A DNA stretch of 64,000 nt, taken from positions 456,379 to 520,378 of the forward strand of contig BGZK01000281.1 in the NCBI GenBank assembly GCA_005406025.1. The letters are read 5' to 3'. Below the pieces are notes generated by a model. It was not told the origin of the DNA. It searched no databases and was given only the letters and a program-made list of their open reading frames with translations. Of this stretch, positions 1 to 11,639 are shown one piece after another. The stretch comes from Eumeta japonica. Its lineage: Eukaryota > Arthropoda > Insecta > Lepidoptera > Psychidae. Numbering within the stretch: the stretch's first letter is position 1; each line of letters begins with the position of its first letter. The translations under genes were made by a program, and so were the position numbers.

Positions 1-719
1 ATATATCAAGGTAAATAAGAGTGTCGTAATTGAATTAACTTATACTAAGTTACTTTACCAGGAGTAATTTCTTTCCCAAAAATTTAAGGTTTATACAATT
101 TGTCGATAAAAGGCGGCTGTCATGTACCTAACGAGTTTTTACTTATCTCTCACTCAGAACGGGGAAAATGAATTTCAATAAATGCCCGATTTAGGGAAGC
201 CTCAATGATACTTACAAAGATTCCTTAAGTGGTCTTTAGTGAGAAAAGGCATAGAATTTTTTCTTTGTTTTCCTGCAATCGAATTTTCTAAATTTATTAA
301 ATATTTTTATTAGGTAATGTCGTCGAGTTAGTACATATTCAATGCCAACTATTTATTTTTTTCAATTATAAGACACATTGTTTTTGAAATCATTGTCTTC
401 AGCCGAATAATCCTCTAGAGAAAGAACTGTACCTTGAAGTTCACTTAATGAAAAATATTGCTATATGTAGTATAAACAATAAGACAATGACGACCATATA
501 TCATCATATTGGTTATATTGGATCATATTGGTTACACAAAATAAAACAAAATAGAAAAAAGAAACATATAGGTGTGTTTTTCCGACGTTGAGTGTGACCT
601 CTTAAAATTCAATTCCAAGAGCTAAAAAATGAATTACAGTGAATGTTGAATGAAATGCATTAGTACAAATGTTTGTTATGTCAGGTTATGATCACTCCAT
701 TTCTGAGCGGAACACCCTC

Positions 720-985
720 AAAATATTTTTAATTTAGATTGAGGGACTTATAAGCTCACCAGGCTCGCCTAGTGCGGGTCGGGGCTAGAAATGAGCGTAT
801 CCATCAGTTCGATAACAACACCCGAGGCCAAAGGTTTAACGTGCTCTACGAGGCACAGAGCAAATGCTTTGGTCAAACTTAAGTCGAAACTTATCGGTCA
901 AATCGCCCGTCAGTAAGTATGAACCCGGCACTTCCTTGTTCAAAGGCGACGCCCTTAATCGCTGATCCAACATCGCTCTATGATA
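720..985 (-). repeat. tRNA-derived SINE, copy 1
   Basis: Read on the reverse strand, the segment opens with a tRNA-like head. A box-A-like stretch resembling TGGATCAGCGATTAAGG is followed by a box-B-like GGGTTCATAC, the internal promoter pattern of RNA polymerase III. Downstream comes a block containing GTGCCTCGTAGAGCACG and a tail that passes into AT-rich sequence with AATCTAAATTAA. The same tail motifs occur in the forward-strand copy near 30400-30640, so the two look like members of one SINE family. It is diverged and has no visible target-site duplication. Box matches are seen directly; family membership is inferred. Confidence 0.55.
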
Positions 986-1660
986 AAATGTGTTTATCGA
1001 ATAGTTATATCGAATTTTTTTAAAATTTTTGAGAAAAACGAACGTAAATTATGACTATTTTATAATAATAGAATAAGTATAATATTATATTTTTATTAAA
1101 TTCGGAATTGTTATTTCTCGTCAATATTTAGTATAAAAAAACTTTTTACACAAAGCGATTTCACATTCAGAAACAAATAATTTGCATGTAATATATGTTT
1201 TTAATAATAAATTAATTACGCATATGATTGATTTACGTCAGTCGTTGCAAACACTATTAAGAAATAAATAAAAATACAGTCGTACTATATTTTACACTTA
1301 TTGTCTCATAATTTCTGTCTTACTTTTGTTTTGAAATCACAGTAGCAGATTATGTCACCACTCGTTTCGTGAGTCACTGTGAAAATGAAATTAATTGGTC
1401 GAACCATCCAAATAAGATAAGAGATAAGATACCAAAACAATCCGACCTAGGATTGGATTATTCCATGAAATTGATTTATTCCAATTCAAGTACAAAATAT
1501 TTTTTCTTTTTTTTTACTGAAATTAGAATACAATATAGTAAAAATTAATTGGGACTTTTACACGAACAACATATATACAAATGTACGAACACGAAACGTA
1601 TATTTTAATAGAGCATTTAAATCCTCGAAGAAACAAAGAGGATCATTCCAACTCCCTCGC

Positions 1661-1890
1661 TCAAATCGTATGCGGACAATTGAAAACCCAGGTGGTAAAT
1701 TTGGAGGCCGGCTCGGGTGGCGAGGGGCGTTGTCGGGGGGCCGAGCGCCCTGCGGACGCATCAATCCACGTCAGCTCGGGCCTCGGCGGGGACGCTTCGA
1801 CCCGCAGTCCGGGGCGATATCGCATCCAGCTAGTTGCTCGACGTTCAAGGCTGTGGATTCGCACCTGGCGTGCGAAGTCTGCTTAAAATG
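1661..1890. other. GC-rich patch of unknown nature
   Basis: A sharp GC-rich, CG-rich block of about 230 bp lies inside AT-rich DNA. Open frames of 67-101 codons exist on both strands, as expected from base composition alone. None shows a recognisable domain, splice-site support or homology that I know. It could be a regulatory island, an old repeat or a short exon; nothing decides between these. Confidence 0.3.
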
Positions 1891-2267
1891 ACCTACCTGA
1901 TATTACTAAATTTCGATACGTGTTTACCAATTCTTTTTCACGTCAAAGCATTCAAACAGGTGATAGGTGAAAGTGAACGCGTCAGGTTTTTCATCTTTTA
2001 TTTTACATGAGAAAACTTCATCGATAGACAGGAAATTGTATAAGCAAGACACTTTTAAATTTGTTCAAATTAATAACGGAATTTTTCGATAACGGAAGAA
2101 TCGCGTCAAGTGTTTTCAGAAACAAACTAAAAATATTCAGTAATAGCGAGGTCGATATCATCTTTTGATGTAAAACGATGACCACAAAAAAAATCTAATC
2201 AAAAAACGACCAAAAGTCGCAAGCGTTGCGATATTCGGTGAGCGAGAAGGATGGTCTAAGACTTACT

Positions 2268-2745
2268 ATGCTTGTTTTTCAAAAAGTTGACAAAGAGCGC
2301 AGCGGTAGGAGTGGATGCATTGTCGTTTTGCAGCATTAATCTTTTAATTCGAAGAGTCAGGAGAACTTCAGCAAGCAGTGTTGTATGTACTTCTGAAAAA
2401 CACGGCATACATAATTTTTTTCATTGCACGTACATTTTCACGATGGTGGGCGTTGGATTATATTTATGAACCCATTTCTTACATTCCTGACGCGTAGGCA
2501 AGTCATAAAAGGGAATGTACGTTTCCAAATCGATTACATGTTTAGATATTAAAAGGCGACCGCCTTTATTCAATACCTTTAGTGTCTGTCGACTGATCTT
2601 TGCACGCTCAGATTTTTGATATTGTGTAAGATGATGTGGAATCTGACGAGAAATAATACTTTTCATTTTTAATTCATTATTCACGGTCTTATACGCCACT
2701 GGGGATCCTAACCCAAGAGTATTCTGAATCATGTGGTAGGTACAT
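2268..2745 (-). pseudogene. mariner transposase fragment A
   Basis: The reverse strand holds an open stretch (2732 to 2421) whose product resembles the middle of mariner transposases. In order these are a HHLTQYQKSER segment (family: PHxLTxxQKxxR), then LETYIPFYDLPTRQE (family: GDETWxxFYDxPTRxE), then PTPTIVK. Below 2421 the similarity continues in broken frames with YAVFFRST and QNDNAST, the latter matching the DNAS motif around the second catalytic aspartate. The first catalytic aspartate position appears replaced, since VTGDE is read as VIDLE. N- and C-terminal parts are missing and no terminal inverted repeats were found. It is a dead DNA-transposon relic. Confidence 0.75.
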
Positions 2746-2899
2746 CGATTGTATTTTTTGTCATTTTACGAACACCTACGGATACCTATTGCGCGCCTCA
2801 TGAGCGGAGCATTGAGGTAGTGCTCTACTCTCGCTTTACAAAAATCAAGTGATTTTTTGAACTTAAATTTTTTTCATGTTACTCATACTGTACTTATAG

Positions 2900-5600
2900 A
2901 CTTATATAAATGCAGGAATGACAAGAAAAAACATTTGTACTAATATATACATATATATTTGTAAAAATTAAACGACCGCTTATGAGGCGTGCACTTCGGA
3001 TTTTTCGAAATTTGTTTTTGATTGTTAAAACAGGCTTTTCCATGTGTTGTTCATCATGAAGTGTGTTGCATACATTACAATATTCTTTCTTCGAGGAGAT
3101 TCTATTAAGTATGCGCTTATTGGCTCAAGAAGGTGTTTCACTATTAAACACTGGCTGTAACCGCTACACACATTGCTCTGCGGATAGACCAATCTTAAAA
3201 CCATAATATACTATAGCTAACCAGTGTTTAGGTTTAATATACATTACTTGTTTCACAGAAATATACTTTACGAAACTTGCTGTTAAAGGCGCGGGAAATG
3301 ACTATTGCGCGCGCTGCTGTATTGAAGCGGATTTGTACGCATGCCCAATCATAACCAAAGAAAAACCGACGTTCAACATTATCTCAATAATTCCAGAGAG
3401 GCCCTCGTATATGTCGAATGGAAACGTACCGTAACTTAAGGTATACTTTGAATTATCATACAACGTACAGTACTAGATACTTCAACATGTGGGATGCATC
3501 GAGATATAAAATAAATAAGCTTCTTAGATTCGATACGACTTAAATTAGAATACGACACATTATTAATACACATACACTTAAATTAATACTAATTAACAAT
3601 CTTTAAAACAATCACAAGTGATTGTGTAACGCATCGTACTTTTACTAAGCGTCGCTATGCTCCAATAGTTGTCGTCACATTGACGTTGAACAGTCATCAA
3701 CGAACCAACCGAACTGGGGCAAAACGGTGATAATCGAGCCCTACAATTTGAAATAAAAAGATTCTGGGAGAGAGTCAACAGAGGGGGGAATTAAAACCGG
3801 ATACAACAACGATTCTATATTTAATAGATACTCATCTATTGAAAGTAATTCTGTCAATTTCGGGACATACGTTCTTGTATTTCTTGTAATATTCAAATGA
3901 ATAGAATGGCACAATAATAACTAACCACTACGAAACTATAGCTTTCTATTAGCAGTGAACTGTCACTACTAGTGCTAAGTACATGAACTAAAGAAGAAAT
4001 ACGGCGAAATAGTCAATGAATATGTACTTTCAGAATCACTTATGATGTTTATAATTTATAGTAGGTCTTACATTTTTTTGAAGTGAAACTTCCTTAGAAT
4101 CGTTGTGATTTCAAACCGGATCCAACAGAAAAAACGACAGGTAAGAGACACAAATACAAAAATGTGTAGGATGAAGCCGGGAAAGAATGAGACTGAAATA
4201 TACATACTATTTTCTCTTTGTACCATGCTTCGTAGCATCCCCACTCCCGTCTTCTAAGCATAGTCGCCTGTAATTAGTGAGCCAGAGCGAGAGAGCAAAT
4301 GTCGGTGTGAATGTATATTGCACACTGTTTAATACTTGCTTGTATTTCAGCATTTAACGTGTGTTAGTAAATGTGAAAAGTACGTGAGCTAATACTACTG
4401 TACACTTTATGCGGCTGCGTATTACAGCTTTTTAGTAAGAAGTCAGTGTGGTGTGTTATTATTTAACAGTATTTGTGAGTATTTTTATATCTTGTTGTGC
4501 TAAATAATTAATTTTATAAGATGCTGAAAACTAATGCCGAAATGTGTCGTCAATATAGACGAAAATAAAATGAAAATAAAATAACATATATTAAATAAAA
4601 TATAAAATATTTTTTCAAATTAATCAAAATACTTTCATTTTTAAACAAATAAACTTTGTAATTTGCTTACCCTTGTTATATATATTTATCTCATTCTTTT
4701 GTCGATTTACTGAAGTTTCACTTCTATCGTGTGTGAAACGCACACACACTTTTTTTTTGTAAATTTTGAATTTAATTATGTAAAATTTTCAAACTTATGT
4801 GATTGACACTTCGAAAGATAAGCAAAATTCTATTAAATAACTTTGGACGAATATATTGTAAATATCATATTCATAATTTTGCCCCAAAGGCTCTATCAAA
4901 ATACTCTATTAATTACTTGTTTTCTTTCTACGACTACCTGGCTAATGTTATTTATATTTGAAAATTGTTACATCCAACAAGACTGATGTAAACAATCGGC
5001 ACCCAGCTCAAACAGTTGACCGAAGTGGACCCCAACTTGTAGCGACAAACAAATCGTGTACAAGCCGCGACACCCTCTGTCCTAAATTATGTTGAACTTT
5101 CGGTACAAAATGGCGGTAGGTGGACGAGTTAACAACAAGCAAGGCAAGGTATTTCGTGTATGTGCAAAGGTCATAAATTAAATTTAATCCGATTTTAAGT
5201 TCCGATTTCAAAGCTAGAAATTTATGTTTATTCAAGAAATATTTATTTTGTTGGTGGCTTACTTAATATCTATTATTATTATTTTAATACGAAGCCACGT
5301 CGAATCGTTAGTAGTTTACTCGTCTAGGAATTGTAAAAAAATTGAAAATTAACAGTTTTTTTTCGGACCTCAAGATTCGTCTTATAATTCCTATAATAAC
5401 CATTTTTTTTTTATAATTGAATATTTAACGACCTCAGGTAATTTAGATTGCAGCTTTCAGATATGAGGTGAAAACAGTATTTTCCGAATATATTTAAGAT
5501 ACACAAGTCGAACATTAATGCGAAAAAAAATTGCATTTTGACTTTTATATCTTGCATTTAAAAATAATGTTGTTGATGCATTTTTATAGCGTTTCCAAAG
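2900..5600. other. AT-rich sequence without recognised gene
   Basis: No domain-bearing frame was found. A weak inverted repeat (3145-3154 with 3221-3230, TAAACACTGG type) may mark an old small element. The 4190-4320 stretch is slightly richer in GC but was not recognised. Short frames here show no similarity to known families. Confidence 0.5.
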
Positions 5601-5604
5601 GGCT

Positions 5605-5915
5605 AAAAAGCATATGAGCCACTAAAGAAGTAGATGGTGATCATCGCTCGTGGACGCTCATAACCCCAAAGAAACACCATCTCGTTGCTGGCCTCTTGGA
5701 AAGGAATATGATATCTGATAAAGGCGGGAGTGGGCCGATGGAGTGGGTAGTGGGCTGATTAAGAGGAGGGCCACCGCAACTCTTACTCACTGGGCAAAAC
5801 GCAGCAGCGTAGGCTGTTACTTCACATCTGTATTGTGTAAGAGCGGTACCTCACCGCTGGAGTCGATCCTTTTTTGTGCTGAAGCCAAATTAATCACGAC
5901 ATGGTTCTACCACAT
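5605..5915 (-). repeat. lepidopteran LINE/SINE 3'-tail repeat, copy 1
   Basis: From left to right this copy reads CATATGAGCC, a GGTGATCATCGCTCGTGGAC stretch, a 'gttgctggcctcttggaaagg' type block, 'aactcttactcactgggcaaaacgcag', and ends with a 'catggttctaccac' block. The same order of blocks recurs at 31305-31588 and 43329-43613, and in pieces elsewhere in the window. It matches, from memory, a very common lepidopteran interspersed repeat whose reverse complement ends '...ccatgggcgacgg...ctcgtttgcc'. The 75-codon frame inside it is a shadow of the repeat. Confidence 0.6.
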
Positions 5916-7440
5916 TAATAAATTAAAAATCAAAATACTAAAAATGAAATATCTACAAAAAAGTCAATAAGCAAACCTAAGTCAAATGACATAACTGTAC
6001 ATGCCGAAACTTAAGTTGATAGTAACAGTACGCAGTCACTAAGAAAAACGAACAGACTGTGACGAACACACGGAAAAATAAAAAATCAAACTCCCGAGTT
6101 TTATACAAATGATTCTATATTAACCTTTAACGTGTAGAATCTTAAAAAAATAGCGGACATAAGAATAATTTCTTTAATAAATAGCCATCTACAATTTTAT
6201 TTTCGCGATGTATTAGTTCTTATAGAACGCCAATAATATCCTCAGTGTCGCGCATTAAATACAGCGAATGTGCTATTTTATAAGGCAGAAATATGTGCGT
6301 TTATTTTAAAGATAAGAATTTAGTAGTTTATATCGGTCTCAGGGCTAAGGCGCGTGTATTTTTGCTGTTCTTAAAATAATATTATGTTTGTTAGAGATAA
6401 TTAATAGATGTTATGAACATACAGCTCGGAAACTCATCTCACACTAACTATAGTTGTAACAAAAATTAGTTTATCAGCAGTACATTATATTGTTAATCAA
6501 GTGAGCATTAATAAATCATAAATAAAAAAAAAAGTAAGTGCATAGAAAGCTATAATAATATTGATAATGTAATTTTGGCTTATTTTGGATATAATTCAAA
6601 CTTACCCCTAGTATTTTAAGCAAAATCAACGATTAAGCAGTTGGTAATAATTTTGTAATGCGTTATAAAAATATTACAAAACAAAAATTCTAATGGCTAT
6701 TCTGTTTAGATATGCAATTATACAATGTTAAGAGGAAAGATGAAGTTGTACGATTAAAGAAATCTAATAAGTAGGTTTTATTTATATACTTATGGCAGTA
6801 TTTTTTTATGCACAAATTGAAAAGCCGATGACAATTGTAACCAGGTGACCAAATTGTGACCACAAATATATTTTTTTCTTTAGAGCTGTTGATTTTTCTT
6901 TTAGCTTCTTTTATTATATTTGACTGCCTGATTGGCACAGTCGGTAGTGATCCTCCTTGCGGCGCTGAGGGATTGGGTTCCATTTTCTTACAATACAAAC
7001 ATTTATTTGTTTGAAAATTAATGTTCACCTTGAGTTTCGGCGATTCTATGTATTATATGTATATCTTTACTAAGAAAAAAAGTATCGACTATCTGGCACC
7101 TACACTAAAAACCTTCTTGCTTAATTTGGGATCAGATGGTGTCGTGTGTGTCCGAAGATATTATACTTATATATTATTTTTACCATATTTTTATTTACAA
7201 ATAAGCTATGTAGACTCCTATTTAACGTGTCTAAAAATTTCAATATGTCAGTTATAAAAGTTTAACGCATATTCATATTCAAAAGAGGCTATTGTTCGCT
7301 GCAATCGCATAAAATTTGAAAATTTAAGGACTACGATAGAGAATGGAGAATTATTTTGTCTATTGATGAAATATGATTAAACCTCCGTTGTGCCATGAGT
7401 AGAACCTTTCATTAAGCATGGTGACTCATGAGGACTTTTT
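5916..7440. other. AT-rich sequence without recognised gene
   Basis: No recognisable coding or structured RNA signal. Frames of 112 codons (reverse, 6690-7028) and 78 codons (7021-7257) carry no motif I can place and have the composition expected of AT-rich noncoding DNA. Confidence 0.5.
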
Positions 7441-7469
7441 CAATCTGGAATCAAGTAAAGTTATACGTT

Positions 7470-8095
7470 GGCTTGTTGATATCATAAACGAAAACCTTCA
7501 AGAATTAAATACATTAAAGCGACCACTTTATTCATTTATATTATGTATTCTAAGTTAAATTCGTCTACAAATCTAGAGTGGGAGGAATATAGAAATAAAC
7601 TGTCAGTGCCGCCTATTTTAGAAAAAATTGTAACATTTTTAAGTAATAGAGCAGATTTACTAGAAACTTTAGAAGATCAAAAACTCATCAGAAAAAAATA
7701 ATTTATTATAAAGTCTTCTCAAGGATAAAAAATCTTTATTGTTGGTACGAAAATTAACGATAAATCATCCTTAAGACTATGTTCAATGTGTGCTGAAATC
7801 AATTTATTACTTAATTGTGAAGTGTTTAGAAATTTAAGTACAGATTTGCGCATAGAAAGAACGTCCAATAACATCTGTCCCCTACCTAAAGGCCTTAACT
7901 GAAGTTTTGAAATTCTGCAACCCGGGAAGTATGTTGAACACATCCCTACTCAACAGCGACAAGCGGCGTGCGGCGACACACGGCACATCACTAGCATCGT
8001 GACCGTCAATAAGTTGAATTGCACTTTAATGTCAACGGCATCATTTTTATTGTACAACAATATAAACCAGCTAAAATATAGTCTATTCGAGTGAT
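7470..8095 (+). pseudogene. BEL/Pao retrotransposon gag remnant
   Basis: Forward-strand frames give the order typical of BEL/Pao gag. A helical stretch with INENLQELNTL comes first, then WEEYRNKL, then a VTFLSNRADLLETLE block (family: FLxxRxxxLE), then a knuckle region reading CSMC...NC and a downstream 'ICP'. The first part ends at a stop at 7556-7558 and the next part continues in a neighbouring frame from 7555, so a frameshift lies there. A further stop is at 7699-7701. In the zinc knuckle the usual histidine is not visible, leaving a defective CX2C...C. A faint 'TLMSTASF' near 8020 resembles the start of the protease region. No LTRs, RT or integrase were found, so only a gag-centred fragment survives. 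Confidence 0.7.
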
Positions 8096-8339
8096 TTATG
8101 ATCCTAATTAATTTGATATTTCGTCTCTTCAAGGGAGTAATAGGCTATGAAAAAGTTTGGAAAACACTGTCTTAAGTATAAAGCCTAAGCTTTTTAAGAA
8201 AATTTAGGACATTAAATTTTTTTTCCGTTTCATACTGATTTTTGTTCGTGACTTCGCTCGTAAGACATAAGAAAATACTTCATCTTTTATATCAATTACG
8301 TCTTAATCGATAAGTCGACATAGAAATCTCTGTACCTGC

Positions 8340-8550
8340 TTTGACTTCGATTTCGATTCCACTTTCAGTTCGATATCAGTTTTTACTTTGGTCCCCAATC
8401 CCCCTTTTAAAATGGATTTGAATTCAACTCTCTATGCCAATTCCGGTTTTGTTCTCAATTTTTATTTTAGTTGTGCTTTCAATTTTCCTGGTTCATCGAT
8501 CCAATCCCAGTCGTGCTTTTAGTTTTGAAGGCAATTTCACTCTTGATTCT
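8340..8550 (-). repeat. degenerate 'GAATCG-type' repeat, pyrimidine orientation
   Basis: The strand as given is a run of 'tttcgattcca', 'cagttcgatatcag', 'caattccggtttt' and similar units. Its reverse complement is a loose series of GAA(A/T)CG(G/A) hexamer-like units. Related purine-rich stretches occur at 8690-9010, 29645-29950, 32030-32095 and 61020-61150, and in this orientation at 61957-62150. It is noncoding; any open frames come from the low-complexity composition. Confidence 0.5.
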
Positions 8551-8689
8551 GATACCAGTCCTATTATTAGTATCCTATTATCCTATTTTTATTAGGGGAT
8601 GTAGTTTGTGGGGCATAAATTTATAACTTATGCACCAACGTGAGTGAATAACATAATAAAGAAAATGACATAAAATAAGAATAGTATTC

Positions 8690-9010
8690 ACCGCATGTAA
8701 AACTGGAGAAGGCGGAGCACACAATTGATACGATTGATCAAGAGTGCGATTGAAATCGCAATTGAGAGTGTAATATGGAATGAAAATTGATATCGAAGGA
8801 TTGGAAGCACACGTGAGAACGGGATTGAACTCGAAAGTGGAAGTGGAACTGGAAAAGCGGACCGAAACTCAGGAGCGAGGATCAAGAATGAAATAAAAGT
8901 CTTGAATATAAAATATATCGAAATCAATTCTATGTCTACGAGAGCAGAGCTGTAGGTGAAAGTAAGGCTGAAATAAAAACTAAAATGTAAAAAGGTACGT
9001 CTCAGCTGTG
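8690..9010 (+). repeat. degenerate 'GAATCG-type' repeat, purine orientation
   Basis: This is the purine-rich partner of 8340-8550, with units such as 'gattgaaatcg', 'attgatatcgaagg', 'gggattgaactcg' and 'gaacgggattg'. The two lie in opposite orientation about 140 bp apart. The 116-codon reverse frame here is an artefact of the composition. Confidence 0.5.
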
Positions 9011-9049
9011 GTGCAATAAAATCTAAACTCAAACCCAAAAATAAAAAGA

Positions 9050-9940
9050 TTCAGTGACGTAGCCAAGTGTTAATTTTCGGCAGGAACAACATATTAATTA
9101 ACGTATAATAATATTATTAGTGACACAAATATAAAAGAGAGCTGTTTCAATTGGATCAGGTCTGTCACGGGTCAATTTAAGACACATGACGCACTTAACA
9201 CTAAAGTGCTAGCGTTGTGAATATAACGAGTAAACAATTCCCACAGAGGGCGTGGGTGACAGTCATTAATAGTCATTGTACTTTATAATACAATTAATTC
9301 GCAAACAAAAACTGTGCTATACCATACAATAAGCACTTTGAACCGAAATTTTAGATTAACCTGTTTAGTAAATTTTGCGTAATGTAAAGACGAATCAATG
9401 AACAAAGGGATAACGTTTTACATTAATATTATAAACGTTTCTTCTCCCCTTAAGCCTTTTGTATTTGTTTGACCATCTTTTCTTAATTTATTACTAAGAA
9501 TCTCTGGTATGATTTTTGTCTCTTACTTCGACGAATTTCTTATTAGTCTTTGCAACATGTGGTTCTTATTATAAAGGAAAACGACTAGCAATTTTTTAAA
9601 TTATGTATAATTAATATACACGTACAAATGAACTGTAAACTAAAGATATATATAATAGGAATATTGACTTTGCTGTCGTTGACGTGAATATTTATTGTCC
9701 TCGCATTCCAGGAATAACGGTTGAAATATATCACAGGCCGGCAGCTATACAAAATTGTTTGCGCTGTTTGAATACAGTGCCAAATAGGATTTGTCAAATT
9801 TGATATATTGGACGGAGCAAACCGAAGCCTTTCGGCCGCGTCTAGACTAGTCGGATCAAGGCTTCAACGATCAATTTGCTGGCGGTAGATGGAATGTGTC
9901 GACTAGGATTCGGTCAGTTTCAATGACAAACAATTCTGCA
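9050..9940. other. unassigned sequence with a small GC-richer block
   Basis: Mostly AT-rich. At about 9820-9925 there is a GC-richer, non-repetitive-looking stretch with 'ggccgcgtctag' that might be a conserved noncoding element. No coding evidence was found. Confidence 0.35.
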
Positions 9941-9944
9941 TAGT

Positions 9945-10140
9945 ATGCGTTGTCGTGTAGTCTTCCTTGCTGCATTGTACTCATCGCTAGGGCATGTTCT
10001 TCTACGTTTTTTTTTAGGTCGAGTCGCCTGGCCCTTAGGGCCCCCACGCCAGCCCCTTGCGGGTCGTAGTGCTAACGACCGTTGTCACCGATACGCTAAC
10101 AATGAATCTACGAGCGCTGAGGGAACGCTTTTAATTTGAC
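9945..10140. other. GC-rich block of unknown nature
   Basis: Contains 'cctggcccttagggcc' and 'ccccacgcc' and a 64-codon forward frame with no recognisable domain. It abuts a tRNA-like SINE head on the opposite strand (10150-10230), so it may be the body of an old retroposon. Confidence 0.3.
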
Positions 10141-10149
10141 TTAGCTTGA

Positions 10150-10230
10150 AGACTTATCAATCGATACGTCAGTTATCGAAATCGAACCCATTATTTTGTG
10201 GTCCGATTAACCACTGAGCCACCATACTCA
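10150..10230 (-). repeat. tRNA-like SINE head
   Basis: On the reverse strand a near-consensus box A (GGCTCAGTGGTTAA) is followed about 20 bases later by a near-consensus box B (GGGTTCGATTTC). This is the split internal promoter of tRNA genes and tRNA-derived SINEs. A full cloverleaf was not found, so a decayed SINE head is more likely than a working tRNA gene. Confidence 0.55.
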
Positions 10231-10909
10231 TGTACATTGTGAAAATTCTGTTTGCCACTAAATCAGTTGACGTGTATGATAGACGTGTAATGTACAAAAG
10301 GGGTGAGTAGAACTCATTACGAGCGGGAATGGAGTATTGACGTATGAGAACAATGGTTTGTTCGGTGCATTTAAAAAAATCGTGTTTTTTAGCCTATATT
10401 ATGTGAACAAAACGGTGAGTCATGAATGAATCATCTCTGACATGCAGATTTTATTACAATTTTTTCGTTCACCTTTAAAGCGAGTTATGATCGAATTAAT
10501 GTTTTCAATCTGCATATAAATTGGGAAAACGGTAAAAAAAATGCAGGCCAACAAAGTGAACGCGGCATTACGGGCCCGAGGACTGATCACACGTCACGAG
10601 CCGAGAGCGGCCGAGATGCGAGTGACATCTGACTGACAATGGTGAAAAATTATTTTTTCACACTCTGCACGGTGCAATCATTTCTGGAGTTTGGTGAGAC
10701 TATATCAGGTTCAGTATCAAAAATGACAGTTTGTTCGTCCGTCACCACATCTCATTTGATAAGTGTTATAGCATGACAATATTACAAAATGAATTATTAC
10801 AATTACTTACTCAAAAAGGAAGGCAGGTCACAAATCTTAAAATGATATGATCCTTGCATACATCTGTTGTTTCACTGATATCCATCAAAAATATAACCTC
10901 ATCTACTAG

Positions 10910-11391
10910 TTGAATCAAATAATGTTTCACAGGCAGATGACAATATTATATATTTATGAGAACAAAATCTACCACCGTAGTCCTGCTGCTACTAAAATTA
11001 ATTAAATAATTAATAGTTAATTAAAAATTAAATAAAAAATAATTTTGCTTCCTATGTTAATTGCAAATCGCAAGTACAAAACTTTTGAATATGATGTTGT
11101 ACGCCTTGTTACAAAAGGCAAGACCTTTATGACTGCTACAGCTACCTGCAGCAGGTGTAAACAGGTAGAAAAGCCGAACTTATTTCCCTTATCTGTTCAT
11201 TAAAAAATATTAACACGTCTGTAAATTTCACAAACTTCTAAATATATTTATAACTGGCAGTCACGTGAAATTATGCAAAGCCTACATAAAAAAACTAATT
11301 AATGTTAATAGCGGTGGGACTACTGTGGTAGACATTGTTCTCATAAATTTATAATATTGTTATCTGCTTTTAAAACATTGTTTGATTCAAT
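10910..11391. mobile_element. foldback MITE with ~94-bp terminal inverted repeats
   Basis: The left arm, starting TTGAATCAAATAATG at 10910, and the reverse complement of the right arm, ending at 11391 and starting TTGAATCAAACAATG, align over about 94 bp with roughly 85% identity by eye. Shared blocks include ACAATATTATA, ATTTATGAGAACAA and TCTACCAC. The interior of about 290 bp has no coding potential. This is the structure of a miniature inverted-repeat element mobilised by an unknown transposase. No clear target-site duplication was seen and the superfamily could not be assigned. Confidence 0.8.
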
Positions 11392-11489
11392 GAACAGATA
11401 TTGTTATAATGCCGGATTTTAGGCTATCATGCCAGCTCGTCAGTTTCGGTGTTTAAATATTGGCTCTTTTTTTAATCAGCCACCGATTT

Positions 11490-11625
11490 GTTCTGCACAA
11501 AATTTTCAAGGGCGACCCTTGCTGACCTTTCCATCATGAAAGCAGTCTGAAAAAACGAATTTCTAGAGTGAAAACGTGTGTGATGGAAGGGTCGGTAAGG
11601 AACAAAATTATGTACCAACCTTAAG
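11490..11625. repeat. imperfect foldback repeat
   Basis: The left side reads CCTTGCTGACCTTTCCATCA. The right side, reverse-complemented, reads CCTTACCGACCCTTCCATCA, giving 17 of 20 matches; a 'caaaatt' motif is also mirrored outside. The arms enclose about 55 bp. It is probably a small MITE or an old foldback element. Confidence 0.5.
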
Positions 11626-11639
11626 CGTCTGAATGATTA

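Noticed and set aside
1558..1891. Four overlapping frames on both strands
   Set aside because: GC-rich composition opens all frames at once; no domain or splice support.
8688..9038. 116-codon hydrophobic reverse frame
   Set aside because: Lies across the purine-rich repeat, and the amino-acid pattern follows the repeat units.
10150..10230. Functional tRNA gene
   Set aside because: Box A and box B are present, but acceptor and anticodon stems could not be paired; a SINE head fits better.
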